64,000 bases of DNA from Bryocella elongata (GTDB lineage Bacteria; Acidobacteriota; Terriglobia; Terriglobales; Acidobacteriaceae): positions 372,001-436,000 of the forward strand of contig NZ_FNVA01000005.1 of assembly GCF_900108185.1 (NCBI RefSeq), in the 5' to 3' direction. The position numbers were made by a program, and so were the translations under genes. The notes beneath the pieces are model-generated. The model made no database searches. It was given only the letters and a program-made list of their open reading frames with translations, and had not been told where the DNA came from. Position 1 is the stretch's first letter. The number at the start of each line of letters is the position of its first letter. Positions 15,293 to 25,676 of this stretch are shown in pieces.

Positions 15293-18109
15293 CTACGCCG
15301 GAGGCAATGCTTCGAGCGCGGCCTGCGCCTTCTCCAGCAGCAGCTGCGTCTCCGCCGCCTGCTTCTTCAGGCCATCCACAATGTGCACCGGGGCCTTCGC
15401 CAGGAAGCTCTCGCTGCCCAGCTGCTTCTGCGCGGACTCCACACCCTTCGTGAACTTCGCGATCTCCTTGGTGAGGCGCTCGCGCTCGGCGGGAACGTCG
15501 ATCTGCCGCTCGTAGATCACCGCCACATCGAAGCTCGCTGTCGAGCGCGCGTTGTTGCCTGTCAGCGGAGCCGAGGCCAGTGCAACAGAAGCGACACGCG
15601 CCTGCTTCGCCAGCATGTCGGCATTGGCCTGCGCGAGCGCGGAGATTTTGTCGCTGGCGTGCAGCAGGATCGGAGCCGCTTCCTTCTCCGGAACGCCGAG
15701 GTCCTTGCGCAGACCGCGCACCGTGACGATCAGCTCCTGCAGCGTGTTCATCGCTTCGACAGAGGCCGCATCGGCCGCAAAGTCCGCAGCCTGCGGATAC
15801 CGCGTGAGCGCGATGGACTTCGCTGGTGAGGGCATGTCCACACTCGCATACAGCGCGTGCCACAGCTCTTCCGTGAGGAACGGCATGAACGGCGAGAGCA
15901 ATCGCAGCGCCGCTTCAAACACGCTCACCACAGCGTTGAGTGTCAGCGCGGTCACATCGTTTTTCGGCGCCTCGAAGTCCAGCCGCACCTTCACCAGCTC
16001 CAGGTACCAGGCGCAGAACTCGTCCCAGAAGAACTGGTATACCGCCTGCGCCGCTTCATCGAAGCGATACGCAGCCAGTGAGCGATCCACCTCAGCGCTT
16101 ACTGTCGCGAGCCGCGAGAAGATCCAACGCGTCTCTAACGGTGTGGTGGAGGGCAACTCGAGTGAGAATGAATCGTGCGAGCCCAGAGAGGCCGTATAGG
16201 CCGCCTCCTTGCCCCGCTCGATGTTCATCTGCAGGAATCGCGCCGCGTTCCAGATCTTGTTTGCGAACGCGCGATAGCCTTCCGTGCGCCCTTCGTTGAA
16301 CGCAATGTCCGTGCCCGGCGAAGCCTGCGAAGCCAGCGTGAACCGCACCGCATCGGTGCCGTACTTCGTGATGATCTCGATGGGATCGATCACGTTGCCC
16401 TTGGTCTTGGACATCTTCTGGCGGTCGGCATCGCGGACGAGCGCATGGATGTACACCTCGCGGAAGGGAACCGCATCGGCCAGCATGCGCTTGCTGCCAT
16501 CCGGCATCGGCACATCGAGCATGAAGTGCGAGCCCAGCATGATCATGCGCGCCACCCAGAAGAAGAGGATGTCGAAGCCTGTGACCAGCAGCTGTGTGGG
16601 ATAGAACGCGCTCAGGTCCGGCGTCAGCTCATTCGTGCTGTTCCATCCAAACACCGTGAACGGCAGCAGCCCCGAGGAGAACCACGTGTCCAGCACGTCG
16701 GTCTCCTGGTGGATGTCCGTGATGCCGCAACCCGAGCACGCGCCCGGCGTATCCAGCGACACCGTGATCTTGCCGCAGGCGTTGCAGTGCCATGCGGGAA
16801 TGCGATGGCCCCACCAGAGCTGGCGCGAGATGCACCAGTCATGGATGTTGTTCATCCACTCGAAGTAGGTCTTTGAGTACATCTCCGGCGTGAACCTGAT
16901 GTGGCCGTCTCGCACTGCGGCGATGGCGTTCTCCGCGATGGAAGCTGCGCCCGTCGGCGCGCCGTCCTTCCCGGGCTTTTTGTTGACTGCAAGGAACCAC
17001 TGCATCGAAAGCCGCGGCTCGATGATCGCGCCCGTGCGCTGCGATACCGGCAGCGTGAGCGTGTGGTCCTTGATGGCGACGAGATGTCCGTTGGCTTCGA
17101 GATCAGCAACGATCTTCTTGCGCGCCTCAAAGCGATCCAGCCCGTCATATGGCGAGCCCGCCAGCGCAATGCGGCCCTGCTCATCCATGATCGAAGGCTG
17201 CGGCAGCTTGTGCCGCTGGCCGATCGCGAAGTCGTTGGGATCATGTGCCGGAGTGACCTTCACGGCACCGGTGCCAAACTCGGGGTTGGCCCACTCATCG
17301 GCGAGCAGCGGAATCTCACGATTGGCTCCGCCGTTCACCGCGCTCAGCGGCAGCACCAGCATCTTGCCAAGGAACGCTGTGTAGCGCTCATCGCTCGGGT
17401 TCACCACCACGGCGACGTCGCCGAGCATCGTCTCGGGCCGCGTCGTTGCGATGGTGATGGAGCCAGAACCATCCGCGAAGTCGTAGCGCACGTGATACAG
17501 GTGACCGGCGCGCTCTTCGTTCTCTACTTCGAGATCGGAGACGGCGGTCTGGATCTGCGGGTCCCAGTTCACGATGTACGCGCCGCGATAGATGAGGCCC
17601 TGCTCCCACAGGCGCACGAAGGTCTCCTTCACCGCGACGGAGAGCTTCTCGTCCATGGTGAAGTACTCGCGCGACCAGTCCACGCTCGCACCCAGCCGCT
17701 TCATCTGGTCCGTGATCGCCGAGCCATACTGCTGCTTCCACGCCCACACGCGCTCGGTGAACGCCTCGCGGCCCATCTCCTTGCGGCCTGGCCCGCCTTC
17801 GGACTTGAGCTGCCGCTCCACCATCATCTGCGTGGCGATGCCCGCGTGATCCGTGCCCGGAACCCACACGCTCGTGTCGCCCTTCATGCGGTGCCAGCGC
17901 GCCAGCACATCCATCTCCGTCTGGTTGAGCATGTGGCCCATGTGCAGACGGCCCGTAACGTTGGGCGGAGGCAGCAGCTGGACGAAAGGGTTGTGCGCGC
18001 GGCCATCAGCCGGCGTCGCGACGTCGAAGAGGCGCTCGTCGATCCAGAACTTCGCCCACTTCTCTTCAATGGACGAGGGATCGTATGCCTTGGGAAGTTC
18101 GTGACTCAT
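15293..18109 (-). CDS. valS: Valyl-tRNA synthetase
   Basis: A 938-residue class I aminoacyl-tRNA synthetase that charges tRNA-Val. The HIGH motif is present as LHMGHMLNQTEMDVL near the N-terminus and the KMSKS motif as KMSKTKGNVIDP. The editing domain (CP1) lies between them, and DWCISRQLWWGHRIPAW is a strong ValS/IleS signature. The GTDHAGIATQ segment is typical of ValS. The C-terminal coiled coil ends in an Ala/Leu-rich helix. The open frame extends to 18145, but MSHELPKAYDPSSIEEKW at 18109 is the natural start. Confidence 0.96.
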   Translation of the reverse strand: MSHELPKAYDPSSIEEKWAKFWIDERLFDVATPADGRAHNPFVQLLPPPNVTGRLHMGHMLNQTEMDVLARWHRMKGDTSVWVPGTDHAGIATQMMVERQLKSEGGPGRKEMGREAFTERVWAWKQQYGSAITDQMKRLGASVDWSREYFTMDEKLSVAVKETFVRLWEQGLIYRGAYIVNWDPQIQTAVSDLEVENEERAGHLYHVRYDFADGSGSITIATTRPETMLGDVAVVVNPSDERYTAFLGKMLVLPLSAVNGGANREIPLLADEWANPEFGTGAVKVTPAHDPNDFAIGQRHKLPQPSIMDEQGRIALAGSPYDGLDRFEARKKIVADLEANGHLVAIKDHTLTLPVSQRTGAIIEPRLSMQWFLAVNKKPGKDGAPTGAASIAENAIAAVRDGHIRFTPEMYSKTYFEWMNNIHDWCISRQLWWGHRIPAWHCNACGKITVSLDTPGACSGCGITDIHQETDVLDTWFSSGLLPFTVFGWNSTNELTPDLSAFYPTQLLVTGFDILFFWVARMIMLGSHFMLDVPMPDGSKRMLADAVPFREVYIHALVRDADRQKMSKTKGNVIDPIEIITKYGTDAVRFTLASQASPGTDIAFNEGRTEGYRAFANKIWNAARFLQMNIERGKEAAYTASLGSHDSFSLELPSTTPLETRWIFSRLATVSAEVDRSLAAYRFDEAAQAVYQFFWDEFCAWYLELVKVRLDFEAPKNDVTALTLNAVVSVFEAALRLLSPFMPFLTEELWHALYASVDMPSPAKSIALTRYPQAADFAADAASVEAMNTLQELIVTVRGLRKDLGVPEKEAAPILLHASDKISALAQANADMLAKQARVASVALASAPLTGNNARSTASFDVAVIYERQIDVPAERERLTKEIAKFTKGVESAQKQLGSESFLAKAPVHIVDGLKKQAAETQLLLEKAQAALEALPPA

Positions 18110-18143
18110 ACTGCCCTTAAGGGTAGCAGGGTAGGGCGCAGGC

Positions 18144-18180
18144 AACGTTGCTGGGTGTCGGTTGTTCGGTGTTGGCGTGG
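18144..18180 (-). repeat. CCAACACCSAA-type repeat copy
   Basis: On the minus strand the sequence reads CCAACACCGAACAACCG and then ACACCCAGCAACG. It is a degenerate relative of the CCAACACCCAA runs found inside lhr (37820-37862) and before the VWFA-related gene (44851-44916). It fills part of the gap between the YfiT-like gene and valS. Confidence 0.45.
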
Positions 18181-18235
18181 CACAATCGGGTGCGGGTGCC
18201 GCACGGCTTGCAGAGATGCGGGTGGGCAGGATGCC

Positions 18236-18772
18236 CTACCAGCCCTTCGTTCTCCGCAGATTCGTCACGTGCGCTGTGTGGTGCAGCGAGTGCCACTGAT
18301 AGAGCAGTGCCAGCAGGTCCAGCGACTGCGGTCCGTTCTGGCTGTGGGTGATGCCGCGCTGCCACTGCTCCTCGCTCAGGCCCTGGAGCATCGCCACCCA
18401 GCGCGTGTGCAGTCCTTCGAGGATTGCCAGCGAGGCGTCAATCGGCAGCGCCGAGTCCGGGAGTTCCGCGAACCTCGCTTCGTCGTACCCGGCAGCCGCC
18501 GGCCAGTCTTCGGTCAACGCTTTGCGCATCCGGTGAAAGGCCGTCATGTGCGAGTCGGCCACATGGTGCACCAGCTGCCGCACGGTCCATCCGCCCTCGC
18601 GATACGGCGTGTCCAGCTGCGCATCGTCCAGCCCGGCGACAGCCTCGCGAAGCTTCACCGGAAGCTCGCGCAGCGTGGCAATCGCCGCCAAACGGTCGTC
18701 GGCCGAAATGGAGGCAGGTTTGTGGAAGTCGCCAACGGGAAAGCGAGGGTCGAACGCGAGGTCGGTTGCCAT
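18236..18772 (-). CDS. YfiT/DinB-type putative metal-dependent thiol transferase
   Basis: A 178-residue protein of the DinB four-helix superfamily, closest to YfiT/bacillithiol-transferase-like proteins. Motifs: DTPYREGGWTVRQLVHHVADSHMTAF (first metal-binding His and the family signature) and QWHSLHHTAHVTNL (second and third His). Length is normal. The family's known members move thiols such as bacillithiol to electrophiles; whether this organism has such a thiol cannot be told. The open frame extends to 18826, but MATDLAFDPRFPVGDF at 18772 fits the family start and has a TANNNT box just upstream. Confidence 0.85.
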   Translation of the reverse strand: MATDLAFDPRFPVGDFHKPASISADDRLAAIATLRELPVKLREAVAGLDDAQLDTPYREGGWTVRQLVHHVADSHMTAFHRMRKALTEDWPAAAGYDEARFAELPDSALPIDASLAILEGLHTRWVAMLQGLSEEQWQRGITHSQNGPQSLDLLALLYQWHSLHHTAHVTNLRRTKGW

Positions 18773-18779
18773 AGAAGCT

Positions 18780-18785
18780 AGAGTA
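18780..18785 (-). promoter_or_regulatory. -10 box of a likely leaderless transcript (YfiT-like gene)
   Basis: TACTCT ends 7 nt before the ATG at 18772 on the minus strand. No -35 box or Shine-Dalgarno sequence is evident. Confidence 0.4.
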
Positions 18786-18791
18786 AGCGAT

Positions 18792-18829
18792 CGCGACTCG
18801 CGACTCGCAGCTCGAAACCCGATCAAACC
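18792..18829 (+). repeat. ACTCGCGACTCGCAGCTCGAAAC-type repeat
   Basis: A run of ACTCG units followed by GCAGCTCGAAACCCGATCA. The same pattern is at 52136-52186 (GCAGCTCGAAACTCAATCA) after egtB. It is intergenic, between two divergent genes. Confidence 0.5.
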
Positions 18830-18914
18830 TCTTTCCGCTGCTGGCCGACGAATTCTCCGTCAATCGCGTCTGAACCAGTTGCGAGTTCCCACTCGCGCAG
18901 TGAGGATAGAACGC

Positions 18915-19871
18915 ATGAGCTGGATCCGCCTGACCGTCATTGCCTCGGTGCTCGTCGCCGGTTGCAAGTCCGCCACCCCGGCAGCAACGCCCGCGCCCGG
19001 CACCTTCGTGCCCGATGGCCAGGTCGCTCCTGTCTCCGGAGGCCAGCCTCAGACCGTGAATCCAGCGGCTGGCGCTATGATCGACCCCGCAATAGGCGCC
19101 GTCGCCGGTGGCTACGCCGGCTTCGACCGCAACGACTATCCCGGCGACGCCACCATGGCCGCCATGAAGAAGACCTTCGCCTTTACCGGCTACTGGGTCA
19201 CTCCGCCCCCCGGCGAGAAGGCCAACAACTGGGCCGGCAAGCGGCTCCTGCTCAAGCAGCAGGACTGGGGCTTCCTCGTCCTCGCCGACGGCCGTTTCGA
19301 CAAGGAGATCCTCGCCGCGCAGAAGAAGGGAACTACCGCCGCACAGCTCGGCCAGCAGGACGCGGCCAAGGCCATCGCCTCGGCTCGGGCTGAGGGCTTT
19401 CCCGCGCAGACCATCCTCTTCCTCGACCAGGAGGAGGGAGGACGGCTCCTCGACGAACAGGCCCAGTACCTCCTCGCCTGGACCGAAGCCGTCGCGCAGT
19501 CCAGCTTCCGCCCCGGCGTCTACGCTAGCGGCCAGCTGGTGCAGGACGATCCCGGCAAGTGGATCGACACCATCCGCGACATCCGCGAGCGCGTGAAGGC
19601 CGGGCATCTGCACGGGATCGCGATGTTCGATACGCAGGACGCGTGTCCGCCCGCTCCCGGCTGCACCGTCAAGGGCGCCAAGCCGCTGAGCGAAGCCGGC
19701 GAGCCCGACCTCACCGCCTGGCAGTACTCGCAGTCTCCGCGCCGCCCGGAGATCACCAAAGCCTGCGCTGCCACCTACTCCTCCGATGGCAACTGCTATG
19801 CTCCTGGCTTCTCCGACGTGCTGCTGGACATGGATATCGCCAGTTCTCCCGATCCCTCGCACGGCCGCTGA
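18915..19871 (+). CDS. Lipoprotein with DUF1906 (Rv2525c-like glycoside-hydrolase-like) domain
   Basis: A 318-residue exported lipoprotein. The signal peptide is short (MSWIRLTVIASVLVAGC), with the lipobox Cys at residue 17. A Pro/Ala-rich linker follows. The C-terminal domain of about 230 residues is DUF1906, a TIM-barrel glycoside-hydrolase-like domain: AGFDRNDYPGD, FTGYWVTPPPG, TILFLDQEEGGRLL, RPGVYASGQLV and TAWQYSQSPRRPEI. Substrate and activity are unknown; members of the family are linked to cell-envelope glycans. The open frame extends upstream to 18546, but the ATG at 18915 has GAGG upstream and makes a proper lipoprotein signal. Confidence 0.85.
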   Translation: MSWIRLTVIASVLVAGCKSATPAATPAPGTFVPDGQVAPVSGGQPQTVNPAAGAMIDPAIGAVAGGYAGFDRNDYPGDATMAAMKKTFAFTGYWVTPPPGEKANNWAGKRLLLKQQDWGFLVLADGRFDKEILAAQKKGTTAAQLGQQDAAKAIASARAEGFPAQTILFLDQEEGGRLLDEQAQYLLAWTEAVAQSSFRPGVYASGQLVQDDPGKWIDTIRDIRERVKAGHLHGIAMFDTQDACPPAPGCTVKGAKPLSEAGEPDLTAWQYSQSPRRPEITKACAATYSSDGNCYAPGFSDVLLDMDIASSPDPSHGR

Positions 19872-19915
19872 GCATTGCAACACTATTGGCCGTTTTCACC
19901 CATTCTGTTCAGGAC

Positions 19916-19921
19916 TACACT
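19916..19921 (+). promoter_or_regulatory. -10 box of a likely leaderless transcript (Uma2 gene)
   Basis: TACACT ends 6 nt before the ATG at 19928, so the expected transcription start falls on the start codon. A weak TTTTCA about 17 nt further up could be a -35 box. There is no Shine-Dalgarno sequence. Confidence 0.5.
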
Positions 19922-19927
19922 GCAGCC

Positions 19928-20467
19928 ATGGCAAGCGCCGTCCAGATTCCGGTATCCGAGTATCTGCAAACCACCTACCGCCCCGACCGCGAGTATGTCG
20001 ATGGCGAGGTACTGGAGCGCAATGTGGGCAAGTGGGAGCACGCAAGGCTGCAAGCGCTGCTGGCGCAATGGTTGGGAATGCACGAATCCATCTGGAATCT
20101 TCTGGTGAGCACGGAACAGAGAACTCGTGTCACCGAGACCCGCGTGCGCGTTCCGGATCTGGTTGCGGTGCGCCCGGGTCCGCACCCCGACGTCCTTACC
20201 GATCCTCCGCTGCTCGTCATCGAGATTCTCTCCCCCGACGACACCTACACCGCTCTCGAAGAGCGTTGCCAGGACTACCTGACCATGGGCGTCGAGACCG
20301 TCTGGGTTATTGATCCCCGCACCCGCACCGGACGCATCTGCCGCGCCTCCGGCTGGGTCTCCGCGCAGCGCCTTGAGGTTCCGGGAACGCCCATCCACGT
20401 CGAGCTTCCGATGCTCTTCGGCCGCCTGGAATCCCCCTCAACGCCTGACTCTCCGCAGTCGGCATAA
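19928..20467 (+). CDS. Uma2 family endonuclease (DUF820)
   Basis: A 179-residue protein of the Uma2/DUF820 family, which has a PD-(D/E)XK nuclease fold. The core is visible: RPDREYVDGEVLERNVG, then VRVPDLVAV with the metal-binding Asp, then PLLVIEILSPDDTY with the Glu. ERCQDYLTMGVETVWVIDP is the family's C-terminal signature. The biological role of these nucleases is unclear; they are abundant in cyanobacteria and some soil bacteria. The open frame runs from 19559 through the upstream gene, but the ATG at 19928 is the family start. Confidence 0.86.
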   Translation: MASAVQIPVSEYLQTTYRPDREYVDGEVLERNVGKWEHARLQALLAQWLGMHESIWNLLVSTEQRTRVTETRVRVPDLVAVRPGPHPDVLTDPPLLVIEILSPDDTYTALEERCQDYLTMGVETVWVIDPRTRTGRICRASGWVSAQRLEVPGTPIHVELPMLFGRLESPSTPDSPQSA

Positions 20468-20485
20468 TCCCCCTATCGGACGGCC

Positions 20486-20881
20486 ATGCTCGACCACGTT
20501 TTTCTCACCGTGAGCGATGTGGAACGCTCTATCGCGTTCTACACCGCAGCGCTTGCTCCCCTCGGCGTCACGCACATGTACGACTACAACGGCGCCGACG
20601 GCCCTCCCGGCCATCCTGACCTCTTCGGCTTCGGCGCCAACGGCCGCATCTTCTTCTGGCTGCAGGCGGGTGAGGCGGCGAGCCACGCCGCTCACATCGG
20701 CTTCGTCGCGGACAGCCGCAAGCAGGTCGACGCCGCTTACGCTGCGGCCATCGCCGCCGGAGCGCGCGAGAAGGAAGCTCCCGGGATTCGCCTCTATTAC
20801 GATCCCCGCTACTACGCGGCCAACGTCTTCGATCCCGACGGCTACAGCCTGGAGTTCGTCTACAAAAACTGGCAGCACTGA
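20486..20881 (+). CDS. VOC family protein (glyoxalase/bleomycin resistance-like)
   Basis: A 131-residue single-domain vicinal-oxygen-chelate protein. It starts with MLDHVFLTVSDVERSIAFYT (first metal His), has AHIGFVADSRKQVDAAYAAA in the middle and ends with YYAANVFDPDGYSLEFVYK (metal Glu). Many such proteins act as glyoxalases, dioxygenases or resistance proteins; the substrate here is unknown. It follows the Uma2 gene by 18 bases. Confidence 0.88.
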   Translation: MLDHVFLTVSDVERSIAFYTAALAPLGVTHMYDYNGADGPPGHPDLFGFGANGRIFFWLQAGEAASHAAHIGFVADSRKQVDAAYAAAIAAGAREKEAPGIRLYYDPRYYAANVFDPDGYSLEFVYKNWQH

Positions 20882-20936
20882 GGGCTTCCGTGCGCCCGGC
20901 CAGCCCTCACAGCAAGCACCGATCGAACCAGAGTCT

Positions 20937-20942
20937 TACAAT
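20937..20942 (+). promoter_or_regulatory. -10 box of a likely leaderless transcript (tldD)
   Basis: TACAAT ends 6 nt before the ATG at 20949. No Shine-Dalgarno sequence or clear -35 box is seen. Confidence 0.5.
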
Positions 20943-20948
20943 CGAACG

Positions 20949-22412
<1,464 letters not shown>

Positions 22413-22437
22413 GGCTCGGGAGCCTGCGAGCTCCGTC

Positions 22438-23553
22438 TCAAAGCGATGACTCGAAGACCTTCGCGAGCTTGGCGTGCCCCTGCGCGTTCGGGTGGAGCCC
22501 ATCCGCCATATCCGTGTACAGGTCCAATGCCCCATAGGTCGGTACCGTCGTCAGATACAAGCCCTCCCCGGTGAACGAAGTCGCGATCTGCGCCAGCATA
22601 GCGTTGTATGCGATCACCGTCGGGTTCAAGGCATCCACCGGCGTCTGCGTGATCTGCGCCAGCATCACGCGCGGTGCACCACTCACGCTCGCATAGTTCT
22701 GAGTTGAGGCTCCTGCCCACAACACGGAAAAGAACCCGCCGGCCGCCGACGTCGTCAGCGTCACTGTGTGCACTCCAGCAGCCCCCAGCGGAGCCGTCTC
22801 GAGAAAGATCGTGTCCGTGGTGCCGCGAAGCGTGCTAATGGCATGGCCCGTAGCGACCTGCGTGTGCAGGGTATCCGTGGCCACGCCGTCAATCGTCAGC
22901 GCCGCGTTGCCCGGGGTCACCTGCCCCGCATCGAAGACCCTGTAAGCGACATACAACCGCCGCCCCGCTACCGCCTGGTTCACCTTGAAGGTGATGGAAG
23001 CCGCGGCATCGCTCGTCGCCATGCCAAACCCCAGGTCCGCGGTCCACTTCCCGGTCGTCGTGGCGGAGGATGCCAGCGCCTTGTCCCCCGGCGGAAGCCC
23101 CAGCCACGCCAGCGATGCCTCCAGGGCCTGCGCCCAGTTCTGCATGCAACCAGACGCCCCCCCGCAGCTGTTGGCATCATTGGTGCCAATCATCACCGTG
23201 TAGAGCTGGCTTGCGCCGGCCGCTGGCACGGCGTTGGGATACACCCACACCCGGCTCATATCCGCAGCCTGGTCCTCAGACCGGCACAGGTTTGTCGCCG
23301 GTACCGCGAGGAACGTATCGAACAACCCCGCATACCCTTCGTTGGAGTAGATGTACCCTGTTCCGTCGGCTGGAGAAGACACATAGCCGCAGGTGATCGA
23401 GTCCCCGAAGTTCTGTACAACAGAGATCACCCGTGGCGTCGACGGCGTGCTGACCACGACCGGTGATGTTGCCACGGCAATCGATATGGTGCGGCCACAG
23501 CCGGACGCCATCGCCGCCGCGACGCTCGCTACAATAAGGAAGTAGCGACGCAC
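22438..23553 (-). CDS. SGNH/GDSL hydrolase lipoprotein
   Basis: A 371-residue exported hydrolase. The N-terminus (RRYFLIVASVAAAMASGC) is a lipoprotein signal. The SGNH blocks follow: NFGDSITCGYVSS (block I, nucleophile Ser), VMIGTNDANSCGG (block III) and MADGLHPNAQGH (block V, Asp/His). About 200 residues between blocks III and V form a beta-rich inserted domain. Substrate unknown; such enzymes are esterases or deacetylases of lipids or glycans. The GTG at 23553 is chosen because GGTGAAAG precedes it and it gives a normal signal peptide; a GTG at 23589 is the alternative. It separates tldD and tldE on the opposite strand. Confidence 0.82.
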   Translation of the reverse strand: MRRYFLIVASVAAAMASGCGRTISIAVATSPVVVSTPSTPRVISVVQNFGDSITCGYVSSPADGTGYIYSNEGYAGLFDTFLAVPATNLCRSEDQAADMSRVWVYPNAVPAAGASQLYTVMIGTNDANSCGGASGCMQNWAQALEASLAWLGLPPGDKALASSATTTGKWTADLGFGMATSDAAASITFKVNQAVAGRRLYVAYRVFDAGQVTPGNAALTIDGVATDTLHTQVATGHAISTLRGTTDTIFLETAPLGAAGVHTVTLTTSAAGGFFSVLWAGASTQNYASVSGAPRVMLAQITQTPVDALNPTVIAYNAMLAQIATSFTGEGLYLTTVPTYGALDLYTDMADGLHPNAQGHAKLAKVFESSL

Positions 23554-23615
23554 CCGCAGTCTTTCACCGTGAATCACGCGTTGGATCACATTCGGCTCCG
23601 CTGCGAGGGGGATTC

Positions 23616-25079
23616 GTGGATTTCAGCATACAGCCGGCCGAGCGGGCTCAATCGTTAAATGCTCTGGCGCAGCAGGCCGTCGAGCGCGCCCTCGCCGCCG
23701 GAGCCTGTGATGCAGAAGCCGTCGCCTTCGCGGGAGAAGAGTTCGCCGTCCACGTCCGCATGGGGCAGGTCGAACAGCTCACCGAGTCCGGCTCCCGCGC
23801 GGTCGGGCTGCGTGTCTTCTTCGAGAGCCCCGACGGTCAGCGCACCGCCAGTACCTCCACCTCCGACCTCAGTGAAGATGGCCTGAAGCGACTCATCGAC
23901 GGCGCCGTCGGCCTGGCCAGAGTCACCGGCGCTGACCCCTTCGCCGGCCTGCCCGAGCGCGAGCTCCTCGCGCAGCCTTCCGCCAAAGCCATCGACGATC
24001 TCTGCCTCTACTTCGACGACGTCGACGCCATCCCCGCCCAGGAACGCATCGAGATCGCCCGTCGCTGCGAAGCCGCCGCACTGGCTCACGACACCCGCAT
24101 CCAGAACTCCGTCGGCGCCGACTTCGACGCCTCCACCGCGCATCGCGTCATGGTCAACTCCCGTGGCTTCCGCGGCGAGTACCGGCGCAGCTACTGCGGC
24201 TTCTCCGTCACCCCCATCGCGCAGGACGCCAGCGGCGCCATGCAGCGCGACTACTGGTACTCCTCGGCTCGCACCGCCCGCCTGCTCGACTCGCCGGAGT
24301 CCGTAGGCCGCAAGGCTGCAGAACGCGCGCTGCGCCGCCTCGGCGCCCGCCGTGTGCCCACCCAGAAGTGCCCGGTCGTCTACGCTCCTGAGGTCGCACG
24401 CAGCCTGATGGGCAACCTGCTCTCGGCTGCCGATGGCGACTCCATCTACCGCAACGCGTCAATGTTCGCGGGCAAGCTCGGCGAGCAGGTGGGCGGCGAA
24501 AATATCACCATGGTCGACGACGGCACCATGGTCTTCGAGCATTCGCTCGGAGGCGACAAGCTCTTCGGCGGCCAGCAGGGAAGCGTTCGCGTCGGAGGCT
24601 TCGGCACCTCACCCTACGATGGCGATGGCCTGCCCACTCGCCGCACGGTGGTTATCGAGCGCGGCATCCTCAAGCAGCTCATGCTCAACACCTACACCGG
24701 CCGCAAGCTCAACATGGCCTCAACCGGCAAAGCCTCGCGCGGCCTCGCAGGAGCTCCTGGCATCGGCGGAGGAAACTACTTCCTCGAACCCGGTACCCTG
24801 ACCCCCGAGCAGATCATCGCGGATATCCCGCAGGGCCTCTACGTGCTCTCGACCATGGGCTTCGGCGTGAACCTCGTCAACGGTGACTATTCGCTAGGCG
24901 TCAGCGGCCTCTGGATCGACGGCGGCGAACTCGCCTACCCGGTCGAAGAGATCACCATCGCCGGCAACCTCAAAGACATGTTCCGCAATGTCACCGCTAT
25001 CGGCAACGACCTCGAGTTCCGAGGCTCCGGAGCTGTCCCCACGGTGCGTATCGACGGCATGACGGTTGCAGGCAGCTAA
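23616..25079 (+). CDS. tldE: Metalloprotease accessory subunit TldE/PmbA
   Basis: A 487-residue peptidase U62 family member. It lacks the HExxxH motif, as expected for TldE, the non-catalytic partner of TldD. Recognisable parts are GSRAVGLRVFFESPDGQR, DDVDAIPAQERIEIARRCE, RTVVIERGILKQLMLNTYTG, NMASTGKASRGLAGAPGIGGG and the C-terminal GAVPTVRIDGMTVAGS. The GTG start at 23616 has a strong GAGGGGGA 5 nt upstream. The two subunits are not in one operon here because an SGNH hydrolase gene on the other strand lies between them. Confidence 0.92.
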   Translation: MDFSIQPAERAQSLNALAQQAVERALAAGACDAEAVAFAGEEFAVHVRMGQVEQLTESGSRAVGLRVFFESPDGQRTASTSTSDLSEDGLKRLIDGAVGLARVTGADPFAGLPERELLAQPSAKAIDDLCLYFDDVDAIPAQERIEIARRCEAAALAHDTRIQNSVGADFDASTAHRVMVNSRGFRGEYRRSYCGFSVTPIAQDASGAMQRDYWYSSARTARLLDSPESVGRKAAERALRRLGARRVPTQKCPVVYAPEVARSLMGNLLSAADGDSIYRNASMFAGKLGEQVGGENITMVDDGTMVFEHSLGGDKLFGGQQGSVRVGGFGTSPYDGDGLPTRRTVVIERGILKQLMLNTYTGRKLNMASTGKASRGLAGAPGIGGGNYFLEPGTLTPEQIIADIPQGLYVLSTMGFGVNLVNGDYSLGVSGLWIDGGELAYPVEEITIAGNLKDMFRNVTAIGNDLEFRGSGAVPTVRIDGMTVAGS

Positions 25080-25366
25080 AGACGCCGCGGAATGTCTCGC
25101 GCACCATGAATGATGCGATAGATACGCAGCTCCGGATTACGGCGAAAAAGAATCAGATACTGAAATACGGTGTGAGAAAGAAACCCGGAGCGCCGGATGT
25201 CCTCGCGGCGATACCCGATTGAGGGAAGGCTCGCGAGATCATCGAATGCCTTGTAGATGTCGGTCTCTACGCGATTGGCGACCGCCAGACTTGCCCCTTG
25301 GAGGAGATAGCGATAGATCGCTTCGAGGTCGCGTGCAGCAGCAGGCGCCAGGATGTATCTAGCCAC
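25076..25366 (-). CDS. RelE/ParE family toxin
   Basis: A 96-residue toxin of the RelE/ParE superfamily. It starts RYILAPAAARDLEAIYRYLL, has SLPSIGYRREDI in the middle and ends FRRNPELRIYRIIHGARDIPRRL, the family's C-terminal strand and basic tail. ParE members poison gyrase and RelE members cleave mRNA; the CopG-like partner favours ParE. It overlaps the antitoxin gene upstream by 8 bases and the tldE stop by 4 bases. Confidence 0.87.
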   Translation of the reverse strand: MARYILAPAAARDLEAIYRYLLQGASLAVANRVETDIYKAFDDLASLPSIGYRREDIRRSGFLSHTVFQYLILFRRNPELRIYRIIHGARDIPRRL

Positions 25367-25616
25367 GCCTGAGCTCGGCCTTTACGCGATCCATGTGCTC
25401 CCGTACCTGCTCCGGCGTATAAAACTCGCCACGAGCAAACTCGGCTTCTGCCTCATCCAGCAACGCTTCCAATTCATCCGCGGGCGGTAAGGCAAGCCGC
25501 CGATGTTCGAGCTCATAGAGCGCCGTCTCGATCACGTGCTCCGCCGAGTCGAAGTATCCCCGGTCAACCTTCTCCTGGATGCGGCTCTCGAGTTCCGGAC
25601 TTAGCTGGATCGCCAT
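25359..25616 (-). CDS. CopG/ParD-like antitoxin
   Basis: An 85-residue antitoxin. MAIQLSPELESRIQEKVDRGYFDSAEHVIETAL is a ribbon-helix-helix DNA-binding domain, and the acidic helical C-terminus (LEALLDEAEAEFARGEF) should bind the toxin. The open frame extends to 25733, but the ATG at 25616 fits the family. A TATACT box ends 6 nt before it, so the transcript is probably leaderless. The RHH dimer likely represses its own promoter in the 25617-25740 region shared with the divergent uvrC-like gene. Confidence 0.85.
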   Translation of the reverse strand: MAIQLSPELESRIQEKVDRGYFDSAEHVIETALYELEHRRLALPPADELEALLDEAEAEFARGEFYTPEQVREHMDRVKAELRRG

Positions 25617-25622
25617 GGCGAG

Positions 25623-25628
25623 AGTATA
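25623..25628 (-). promoter_or_regulatory. -10 box of a likely leaderless transcript (antitoxin gene)
   Basis: On the minus strand TATACT ends 6 nt before the ATG at 25616. It is the best -10 match among the similar sites in this window. Confidence 0.5.
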
Positions 25629-25676
25629 CGTCCGAATGCCCCATCTTTCCGCAGCGCCTCCATCCCCGCTAACCGC

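Noticed and set aside
16901..18781. A 626-codon open frame on the plus strand
   Set aside because: Antisense to valS, whose motifs leave no doubt about the true strand.
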